Of a stretch of 44,082 nt of DNA, positions 37,989 through 44,082 are shown in pieces. Each line of letters begins with the position of its first letter. Within the stretch, counting starts at the first letter, position 1. Source of the DNA: Flavobacteriales bacterium (GTDB lineage Bacteria; Bacteroidota; Bacteroidia; Flavobacteriales; Flavobacteriaceae). The notes below the pieces were generated by a model that worked only from the letters and a program-made list of their open reading frames with translations, had not been told where the DNA came from and did not search any database. The stretch spans positions 1 to 44,082 of the forward strand of contig WTJI01000017.1 in assembly GCA_011524905.1 (NCBI GenBank). The letters are read 5' to 3'. The translations under genes and the position numbers were made by a program.

Positions 37989-40280
37989 TTAAAAACTAAA
38001 GTTCCAGGAAATAGAGGGTACAACCCCAAAAAGACTTAACCGAGTCGCTTGGGACTGGCCCTGCGTATTGGTATCAAAACGAATGGAATAGGCGTTCCTT
38101 CGATTGTAGGCATTGTAGAGAGAAAAGTTTAGTTCGCTTTGATTCATTCGTTTGGATCGCAATAGCCAACGTACACCGATGTCTAGCCGATGGTAGTCTG
38201 GCATTCGATCGGCATTGCGTTCTGAATAAATATTGACCAGCTCCCTCTCCACAAAATATTTTCCAGTAGTAAAAGTGACTGCATCACCAGTTGTATAAAC
38301 CCAATTGGTAGATAGAAATACACGTTCTGACAACTGATACATACCAACCAAAGCCAAATCATGTGGACGGTCTTGTCGGGCAGAGAACCACTCCCCTTGA
38401 TTGATGGCGTCAAAGAGACGCTGGGAACGGCTCCAAGTATAACTCAGCCATCCCGTTAAATCGCCTTGGGTTTTTTCAAACAAAAACTCAACCCCATAAG
38501 CGCGACCAGACCCAAATACAATTTGAGATTCGATATCCTTGTTACCAAATGCTTCTGCCCCATCCTCATATTCCACAGTATTTTGAAGGTCTTTGTAATA
38601 GACTTCTACACTCCATTGGTAAGCTTGGTCGTTCAGCACTGCAAAATAGCCTACTGCTAGTTGATCGGCTAAGGTAGGTTGGATTGCAGGGCCACTAGGC
38701 AACCAAATATCTGTTGGCGAACCCGAAACCGAGTTGGACAACAGATGCAAGTATTGCGCATTACGATTGTAACTCAGTTTTACTGAATGACTCGAATCAA
38801 GCAGGTAGGTCATTGCCATACGAGGTTCGAGAATAAAATATCGATTGAACCAATCATTATCTGTATAGGCTGTTTCTTCTATAATATTATCAATTGCATC
38901 ATATTGCCTGTAAACATAGGGTCCTCGATTGTGAAAACTACTCAATCGCAAACCATAGTTTAGTTTTACTGCTGATGATAACGCTAGGTCGTGTGCAATA
39001 TATAGTCCACCTTCGAGAGCATTTTGTTCTTGGGAACTGTTTTGTTCTGCTTCGTTAAATTGAATATTTGATGGCAAAAACCGGTGAAAAATGGCTTGCC
39101 ATCCAAAACGAATTTCACTGTCAGGATTGCGGTACCAACGATATTCTTGCTTGAGAGTGAAGTCATAAATCCCACCGGTCAAGGCAACATTCAAACCACT
39201 ATTGTTGATGGCAAAACCATAATTATACCTGGAATAGATCAAGGCGGTGTTGGAAAACAATTTGGGCGTAAACACATGATTCCAACGTAAAGTAAAAGTC
39301 TCGTTGCCCCAGTCCAACCCAAAATCACCTGTCGATAGTACATCCTTTCCAAAATAAAGAGATGCAAATAGGCGATTCTTATCATTTAAGATATAATTGG
39401 CTTTGGCATTGAGGTCATAGAAATACAAACCAAAATCATCAAAGTCTTTTAGAAAAGGGGCAGCCAAAATATCGGCATAGGTACGACGACCCGATATAAT
39501 TATAGAAGCCTTATCTGTTTTCAATGGTCCCTCAACAGTAAGTTTGGAAGAAATCAGACCCAAGCCTCCGTTGGCCTGCCATTGTTTCATATTACCGTTC
39601 TTCATCCTTACATCCATCACAGAAGAAGCCCGACCGCCATATTGGGCTGGAATACCGCCCTTGTACATTTTTACATTTTGAATGGCATCTGCATTAAAAA
39701 CAGAGAAAAAACCTAAAAAATGGGCTGGATTGTAAACAGGGGCTTCATCAAGTAATATCAGGTTTTGATCACCATCGCCCCCACGCACAAAAAAACCACT
39801 GCTCCCTTCCGAACTACCACTGACGCCTGGCAAAAGTTGAATGGTCTTGAGTACGTCCTGCTCCCCAAAAAGTACTGGAATGGCTTTCATTTCTTGTGTA
39901 CTTAATGATAATACGCTCATTTCGGTATTGGTCACTACATTTTGTTCATTTTCGATAGAGACCACGATTTCTTCTAATTGTGTACTCAGCGCCACGAGGT
40001 CAACGTTTAACGATTGGTCTCCAGTGAGTGTGAGAGAGATGGTTTGGGAATGATATCCGACATAGGAAAAAGTCAATTTGTAATCGCCTGGCGGAAGAGA
40101 AAAAGCATAGTAACCATACTCATTTGAACTGATCCCTTGGGTTGTATTTTCGACTACCACGCTGGCATAAAGTAATTCTTCTCCCGTAGTAGCCTCGCGG
40201 ATGTATCCACTTATGTTATAGGTTTGGGACCAAGCGACTTGAAGGCATAGAAGAAAGGCCCAACAAATTATTTTTTTCAA
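37989..40280 (-). CDS. TonB-dependent outer-membrane receptor
   Basis: This 763-residue receptor has a signal peptide (ending VAWSQ), an N-terminal carboxypeptidase-regulatory-like beta-sandwich (about residues 20-105), a plug domain (about 115-220, with FFVRGGDGDQNLILLDEAPVYN) and a beta-barrel to the C-terminal phenylalanine (SWNFSF). It should import a ligand across the outer membrane using TonB energy together with the DUF4249 lipoprotein. TTG at 40280 is chosen as start because it begins MKKIICWAFLL, a normal signal peptide, and a -7 box lies just upstream; the frame extends to another TTG at 40328. There are no SusD or transporter genes nearby to indicate the substrate. Confidence 0.92.
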   Translation of the reverse strand: MKKIICWAFLLCLQVAWSQTYNISGYIREATTGEELLYASVVVENTTQGISSNEYGYYAFSLPPGDYKLTFSYVGYHSQTISLTLTGDQSLNVDLVALSTQLEEIVVSIENEQNVVTNTEMSVLSLSTQEMKAIPVLFGEQDVLKTIQLLPGVSGSSEGSSGFFVRGGDGDQNLILLDEAPVYNPAHFLGFFSVFNADAIQNVKMYKGGIPAQYGGRASSVMDVRMKNGNMKQWQANGGLGLISSKLTVEGPLKTDKASIIISGRRTYADILAAPFLKDFDDFGLYFYDLNAKANYILNDKNRLFASLYFGKDVLSTGDFGLDWGNETFTLRWNHVFTPKLFSNTALIYSRYNYGFAINNSGLNVALTGGIYDFTLKQEYRWYRNPDSEIRFGWQAIFHRFLPSNIQFNEAEQNSSQEQNALEGGLYIAHDLALSSAVKLNYGLRLSSFHNRGPYVYRQYDAIDNIIEETAYTDNDWFNRYFILEPRMAMTYLLDSSHSVKLSYNRNAQYLHLLSNSVSGSPTDIWLPSGPAIQPTLADQLAVGYFAVLNDQAYQWSVEVYYKDLQNTVEYEDGAEAFGNKDIESQIVFGSGRAYGVEFLFEKTQGDLTGWLSYTWSRSQRLFDAINQGEWFSARQDRPHDLALVGMYQLSERVFLSTNWVYTTGDAVTFTTGKYFVERELVNIYSERNADRMPDYHRLDIGVRWLLRSKRMNQSELNFSLYNAYNRRNAYSIRFDTNTQGQSQATRLSLFGVVPSISWNFSF

Positions 40281-40615
40281 AGCGTTGTTTTTGCAAAAAT
40301 AGAGGATATACAAAGAAAGCGCACACAAGGGTCAATTTTTTGTACACACAAAAGGTGTATTTAGGCTCGCCATTGTGTAGCAACACTCAGCTAATTTGAA
40401 AATAATCTTTTATTTCAGTGCCAACTCAATGAAATTGCGAATAAAGACAATAGTTCTATTAAGGAAAATGTACCCACCTAAAAGTGACAAATATGCGCCC
40501 TATCCAAGCCATAAGTGAGCGTGTTTTATTCTTCACCTTAATTCGTTTTTTTATTTTGAAGCTTATCCCTAACCAATTTGCTAATTAACAGTTATATTCA
40601 TTAAAACTTTTTCAA
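40281..40615. other. Divergent intergenic region, no gene seen
   Basis: This 335-base stretch lies between the divergent TonB receptor and FGE-like genes. It contains the receptor -7 box at 40294-40301. A one-base-short -7-like sequence TATTTTG lies near 40551-40557 on the plus strand. A short CACACAA/TTGTGTG pattern lies around 40322-40380. No ORF with convincing composition and no RNA fold was recognised. Confidence 0.5.
40294..40301 (-). promoter_or_regulatory. Candidate -7 box (TATTTTTG) for TonB receptor operon
   Basis: Read on the minus strand, TATTTTTG matches TAnnTTTG exactly and ends 13 bases before the TTG start at 40280. This position supports that start over the upstream TTG at 40328, which would lie before the promoter. 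Confidence 0.4.
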
Positions 40616-41227
40616 ATGAATCAGCGGATATTAATCAGATCAAGGAAACGTTTTCGAACTCTGCTTTATGTTTGGATGTTTTTATGGATAAGTTGTAATA
40701 ACACCGAACGTTTGATGCCCATATCAGTGGGGGATTTTGAAGCTTTTGTAGTGGCTACAAGCTATGTCACTGATGCTGAACGATATGGCTGGTCCATTGT
40801 ACAATTGGATGTTTACAATTATACTGTAGTGGAGGGTGCTAGCTGGAAAAAACCAGATGGGTTGCATGCACCAAGAAAGAAATCACTGCCCGTAACCCAA
40901 GTTAGTTACAACGATGCTATTGCTTTTTGTCAGTGGGCTGGCGTCAGATTGCCTACATATGAAGAATATTGGGATTTGGCGAGTACCGATACTCGAACCG
41001 TAGTTACAGACAATCGTTTGCCAATATCACCAGTAGATAGTGTTCATGTTATAGGCAACGTTTGGGATTTGACAGAACCCAAGTCGGGTAAGGCTATACG
41101 CTTGGCAGGAGGGTCTTTGTTTTGTTCCCCAACTACATGTCACGGCACACAAAAAGAACGTGTACTTTTTGTCGATAAAGAGACTGGAAACCTGCACTCT
41201 GGTTTTAGTGTTGTAATTAAATTGTAA
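40616..41227 (+). CDS. Compact formylglycine-generating-enzyme-like lipoprotein
   Basis: This 203-residue protein is a short member of the FGE-sulfatase (SUMF1) family. A basic N-terminus and hydrophobic segment end in WISC (Cys near residue 27), suggesting a lipoprotein. Family motifs occur in order: FEAFVVATSYVTDAERYGW, GASWKKPDG, PVTQVSYNDAIAFCQWAGVRLPT, GNVWDLTEP and AGGSLFCSPTTCHG. Cys170 and Cys175 have the C-x4-C spacing of the catalytic copper-binding pair of true FGEs, and Ser167 matches the conserved serine three residues before the first cysteine. About 60-70 residues usually found between the LPT and GNVW motifs are missing. True FGEs convert a sulfatase cysteine to formylglycine. 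No sulfatase gene is nearby, so its substrate is open. Confidence 0.8.
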   Translation: MNQRILIRSRKRFRTLLYVWMFLWISCNNTERLMPISVGDFEAFVVATSYVTDAERYGWSIVQLDVYNYTVVEGASWKKPDGLHAPRKKSLPVTQVSYNDAIAFCQWAGVRLPTYEEYWDLASTDTRTVVTDNRLPISPVDSVHVIGNVWDLTEPKSGKAIRLAGGSLFCSPTTCHGTQKERVLFVDKETGNLHSGFSVVIKL

Positions 41228-41755
41228 TTTATCCAGCATTGAATTTCCCGATTATTAAATTACGTCACAGCAATTTGATTTTTCTTTAAAATATAAATCG
41301 AATTCAAGCGACAAGGACCATTCATTAAATATCTTAGAACGATTCCTATACTTGGTTTGCCTTGGATGATATTATATTGATCAAAGGGATAAGTTTCCAG
41401 AATGTAGGGGTGATATAATGAGAAATGATAACGCTTCGCCCCTCTAAAGAACCACTTTTTGTTTTCTATTCCTTGTAAATAACTGAATATAAATGACATC
41501 CGCATACAGGACACATCTAAAGGCTGCGACACTTTTTGACTAATTCGAATAAAATATGATCTTATGTAGGCGGGCTGATTTTAGAGCAACCGTAGGTCAA
41601 ATAAATAATAATCATTGGGTTTAAAGTGATCGCGCTAGGATTCAAACATTGTATTAGTATGTATACAGATGTAGCGGGAAGTGTGCGCGTAGCGCTGTCT
41701 GAACACTTCACGCATATACATGATATTTCATAATATTTCGTTTCTTGCGGGCAAT
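41228..41755. other. Intergenic stretch between FGE-like gene and dead integrase
   Basis: These 528 bases hold no gene I can support. A minus-strand frame of 90 codons (41260-41532) starts with GTG, resembles no family I know, and is judged doubtful. An imperfect nested inverted repeat lies at 41659-41721 (separate entry). The segment GGATTCAAAC near 41638 resembles a tRNA T-arm only superficially. The stretch may be eroded accessory DNA. Confidence 0.45.
41659..41721. repeat. Nested imperfect inverted repeat upstream of dead integrase
   Basis: The outer arms ATGTATA (41659-41665) and TATACAT (41715-41721) enclose the inner arms GAAGTGT (41678-41684) and ACACTTC (41703-41709). The centre contains AGCGCT. 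The structure lies about 35 bases before the integrase ATG. It could be an operator, an integrase arm/attachment site or a hairpin in the leader. Confidence 0.45.
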
Positions 41756-42470
41756 ATGCGGACATACCTTAGAATACGATCAAAGGCAGATAGAATGGTG
41801 CCTATCTTCATTAGACAAGGGAGGAATAGTGAATACAGATCAGACTTAACAGTCAATCCAAAAGACTGGAATAATAAGAAGCAAAGGGCGTATCCCAGGA
41901 CACCATACCTGAAGAATCTAAATACAGAACTCGATAGGATTGTGTTCCAAAATTCAACGCGCATCGACATTGCGAAAAAACCCCTGGGAACTGATAAAGT
42001 CCTAACCAGGATGATTGAAGATACATACCTGGATAAATGGAGTGAAGGAACCAGGAGAGGATATAATACATTCTTAAAGCTCCTGGAGAGATATGGGAAA
42101 GTTCCCAATTTGGTAACTATAGATAAAGTGGTTGTGGATGATTTCCTGTCTTGGATGAGGAAAGAAGGTTATTCTAAGAACTACCAGGGAAGGCAGCTGG
42201 TTAGACTCAAGACAGTGGCCAGAGAGGCCCTTAGAATAGGTGAAGAAGTTCACCAGTATCAGGCTTTACACAGCCCGATAGAGAGCGTATAATCCATGTT
42301 CTGACAGAAGAGGAGATAAGGTCGGTCGGAAAATTGGCAGACCTACCAGACTACCTGGAAAACGCTCGTAGGTAGTTTATCCTGGGTTGAACATAGATCT
42401 TAGAGTAAACGATCTATTGTCGTAAAAACTTCTCAATTGACGAACTATTAAAGGTAGACAGGCTATTTTC
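41756..42470 (+). pseudogene. Frameshifted tyrosine integrase remnant
   Basis: The first frame (41756 to stop at 42290-42292) encodes the arm DNA-binding domain (MRTYLRIRSKADRMVPIF, VNPKDWNNKKQRA) and the SAM-like core-binding domain (YLDKWSEGTRRGYNTFLKLLERYG). The coding sense then shifts to a second frame (about 42286-42375, RIIHVLTEEEIR through YLENARR, ending in TAG). A third frame from about 42387 to 42422 gives LNIDLRVNDLLS, the box with the first catalytic arginine. The HxxR, LGH and tyrosine motifs are not found. It is therefore a broken, truncated Bacteroidota integrase. Its codons (AGG, AGA, CTG, ATA frequent) differ from neighbouring genes, suggesting recent import on a mobile element. 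Confidence 0.85.
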
Positions 42471-42766
42471 GAATAATTATTTGGAGAAAATAAGTCACCC
42501 TAAAAAAAAATTGGGCAGTAGTTTTGCAGTAATTATTTTAAAGCAACATTTTATAACTTAGGTTTAATAATCTTAGATGTTGCATGTTACATCTATTTTT
42601 TATACAAATCCATACTAAATAAAATGCCTATGAAATGGTGGAAATCTTTATTCAATTATTTTTTCGGTACATAGCAGAAAATATTGGTACATTGTTTTTA
42701 TATTAATTAATTGAAATTCAATATATTAGATGAATTATCAGGATATAAATATTTTAAAATAAAATT
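42471..42766. other. Very AT-rich spacer
   Basis: No gene is evident. A continuation of the second integrase frame runs to a TAG at 42559-42561 without family resemblance. A 16-codon ATG frame (42624-42674) with tryptophan and phenylalanine residues exists but cannot be distinguished from chance. The last 60 bases before 42767 are AT-rich and could hold a promoter, but no exact TAnnTTTG box was found. Confidence 0.45.
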
Positions 42767-42913
42767 ATGGATGATAAATTTTTGTATTACGATGAAATAC
42801 CAAAAGGTATTAAGACCATATATTTTAATGGAAAAAGAATAACACGTGAAGAATTTTTAATCAAAAAAAATAAATTCGTTAACAAAAAAAATGAAGCTAA
42901 GGCATCTAGTTGA
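42767..42913 (+). CDS. Hypothetical 48-residue protein
   Basis: This short frame has an ATG start and TGA stop. The product begins MDDKFLYYDEIPKGIKTIYF and has a lysine-rich second half, with no signal peptide or membrane segment. The first half reads like a folded beta-hairpin element (IKTIYFNGKRITREEF). I recognise no family. It lies directly upstream of a 25-codon frame that it overlaps and of the TPR gene, all on the plus strand, so it may be the first gene of a small operon. Coding is likely but not certain, given its size. Confidence 0.5.
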   Translation: MDDKFLYYDEIPKGIKTIYFNGKRITREEFLIKKNKFVNKKNEAKASS

Positions 42914-42968
42914 AACCATCTTTATTGTTTTATCCGTTCTGTTAGTTTATTTTTTTTTCAAGAAATAA
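42891..42968 (+). CDS. Possible 25-residue single-helix membrane peptide
   Basis: An ATG frame of 25 codons overlaps the end of the 48-codon ORF in another reading frame (23 bases shared) and stops four bases before the TPR gene start. The product is MKLRHLVE followed by a hydrophobic helix of about 16 residues and a KK end, the layout of a small membrane protein with positive ends. The overlap suggests translational coupling. Such a short frame could be chance in AT-rich DNA, but the charge pattern and tight spacing favour a gene. Confidence 0.35.
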   Translation: MKLRHLVETIFIVLSVLLVYFFFKK

Positions 42969-42972
42969 GAAT

Positions 42973-44082
42973 TTGAAAAGATTATTCATTTTAATTAATA
43001 TCATTTCCATTGCGTTTCCTATTAATGCGCAAACACACTATCAGCTAAGGGATTCAATTATTAAATACGAAAATATAGATCCTAATAAAGCTATTGAATT
43101 TGGTGTTGCTTATACGGGTATCATTCAAAACGTAGAAATTGATAGTTTGATTGTTGGGACTTATGCTAAAATTGGTGGGATACTTTCTAGTATGGGACTT
43201 GATGCATCAGCCCTTACATACTTTAACAATGCTTTAAAGTTGTACGAATCAATGCCTGATAAAAACAAAAGATTTCCTAACGCAAGTCAACCGCCATGGA
43301 TTTTATTGGATATTGGAAACATATATTTGAGAAATGGTGAATATGAAAGAGCAGAAGAAAAGTATAATGAATCTATAAAAATATTTAAAAAAATAGGTGA
43401 TAGTCAAAATGCATTTTATGGCTTGAATACTTCAATTTCTAACCTTGGATTAATTGAACAATCAAAGCGAAACTATATAGAGGCAGAAAGTTTCTATCTG
43501 CAAGTTTACAAAAGAAGAAAAGCTAAAAATAAAGTTGAGGATATTCTATATTCTTTATCTCAATTGATATCAATAAGTTTACTTCAGGGTAATATTCAAT
43601 CAGCAAACAATTATTTCGAAGAAGCAAGGTTAACATTTGAAAATATTAATGGTGATAAGGATATTTTAGTCAAAAGGAATTTTGGATATAGTTTAGTTGT
43701 TTTTGGATCTTATTATCAATCGATAAAAGAATTTGAAAAAGCAATTACATACCTGAATCAATCCAAAGATTATTTAAGTGATTTACCATTAGAGCTAGCT
43801 GCTATTGGTTCAAGATTTGCAGAGTGTTATTTGGGCTTAGGAGATCTTGAGAGATCGGAGCAAATTGCACTAGATAATCTAAAAATTAAAGATTTAAACG
43901 AAAAAGAAAAAAGGTATAATTACAAGGTTTTAGAAAAAATATATAAACGAAAAGAAAGACCTAATGAGCTTTTAATGATTAAAGATTCTCTATTATTAAT
44001 TACAGCAGGTGGTATTGAAAGAAAAATCTTTACAACACTGAATAATCTAGAAACCCAAATTCAATTGGCTAAATCTGCTAAA
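42973..44082 (+). CDS. Secreted TPR protein, partial (runs off the right edge)
   Basis: The visible 370 codons begin at a TTG (MKRLFILI) with a clear signal peptide ending PINAQ (residue 20), and no stop is reached. The mature part is helical with tetratricopeptide repeats, for example ILLDIGNIYLRNGEYERAEE near residue 115, LGLIEQSKRNYIEAESFYLQ near 160 and QSIKEFEKAITYLNQSKDY near 255. Bacteroidota proteins with this layout often continue into a membrane helix and then a histidine-kinase, SpoIIE or LuxR-type HTH domain, so it may be a sensory regulator. That part lies outside the window. It follows the two mini-ORFs closely. Confidence 0.8.
   Translation, partial: MKRLFILINIISIAFPINAQTHYQLRDSIIKYENIDPNKAIEFGVAYTGIIQNVEIDSLIVGTYAKIGGILSSMGLDASALTYFNNALKLYESMPDKNKRFPNASQPPWILLDIGNIYLRNGEYERAEEKYNESIKIFKKIGDSQNAFYGLNTSISNLGLIEQSKRNYIEAESFYLQVYKRRKAKNKVEDILYSLSQLISISLLQGNIQSANNYFEEARLTFENINGDKDILVKRNFGYSLVVFGSYYQSIKEFEKAITYLNQSKDYLSDLPLELAAIGSRFAECYLGLGDLERSEQIALDNLKIKDLNEKEKRYNYKVLEKIYKRKERPNELLMIKDSLLLITAGGIERKIFTTLNNLETQIQLAKSAK

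Noticed and set aside
41260-41532. Minus-strand 90-codon frame after the FGE-like gene
   Set aside because: It starts with GTG, has no recognisable family, signal or repeat pattern and no clear promoter. Composition does not separate it from random AT-rich DNA, so it is mentioned only in the gap description.
41625-41660. tRNA-like segment (GGATTCAAAC) near the integrase remnant
   Set aside because: The T-loop resemblance lacks matching 5-base stems, and no acceptor, D or anticodon arm can be built around it on either strand.
42624-42674. 16-codon ATG frame with Trp and Phe residues
   Set aside because: It is too short to distinguish from chance, and no spacing or conservation evidence is available.

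Overview
This window is AT-rich, gene-dense DNA from a member of the Bacteroidota, most likely the Flavobacteriia. The evidence is the gene content: a BshA-type glycosyltransferase, a TonB-dependent receptor with a carboxypeptidase-regulatory N-terminus next to a DUF4249 lipoprotein, a head-to-head tamB/tsaD pair, an OstA/LptD-like protein beside RidA, and many lipoproteins. Seven exact copies of the Bacteroidota -7 box TAnnTTTG lie upstream of genes, six of them 10-25 bases from a start codon. No rRNA, tRNA or CRISPR array was seen.

Layout. Positions 1-294 hold a clear intrinsic terminator for a gene left of the window and a set of GTGTCATTT repeats. They precede a tyrosine-recombinase-like protein (295-1509) that has lost its catalytic residues. 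Positions 1506-9276 carry a GH20 hexosaminidase lipoprotein, a penicillin-acylase-family Ntn hydrolase, BshA, and a NagZ-like GH3 enzyme fused to a serine beta-lactamase-like domain. Positions 9278-14562 are a minus-strand run: a small conserved protein, a CCG-domain Fe-S protein, a HAD-like protein, a membrane 4Fe-4S protein, an MCE/MlaD protein and a SPOR-tailed amidase. LptD-like and RidA genes follow on the plus strand (14615-17644). Positions 17666-20536 (minus) are a pfkA, gap, BadF-type sugar kinase operon. TamB (20621-25051, minus) and TsaD (25046-26068, plus) start head to head. TsaD continues into RsmE, an AI-2E-type membrane protein and an M20 peptidase. Positions 29214-31751 (minus) are alanine dehydrogenase, a DUF4442 hotdog protein and a nitronate-monooxygenase-like protein. 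MsrA, a DUF3347 lipoprotein, a LolA-like protein and a large Asp-box beta-propeller protein follow, then DUF4249 with its TonB receptor.

The right end (40281-44082) is the accessory part. It holds a very compact formylglycine-generating-enzyme-like lipoprotein, about 500 bases without a convincing gene, a frameshifted tyrosine integrase with foreign-looking codon use, two overlapping mini-ORFs, and the first 370 codons of a secreted TPR protein that leaves the window.

How the genes work together. Much of the window serves the cell envelope: LPS transport (LptD-like, TamB), peptidoglycan or amino-sugar turnover (NagZ-like, GH20, amidase, GlcNAc-kinase-like), lipid handling (MlaD-like) and periplasmic repair (MsrA). 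A Hdr/Qmo-like redox pair, upper glycolysis and tRNA/rRNA modification complete the core. The most unusual items are the catalytically degenerate integrase with its upstream repeats, the mini-FGE that keeps the copper-site cysteine pair, and the micro-ORF plus TPR cluster beside the dead integrase.
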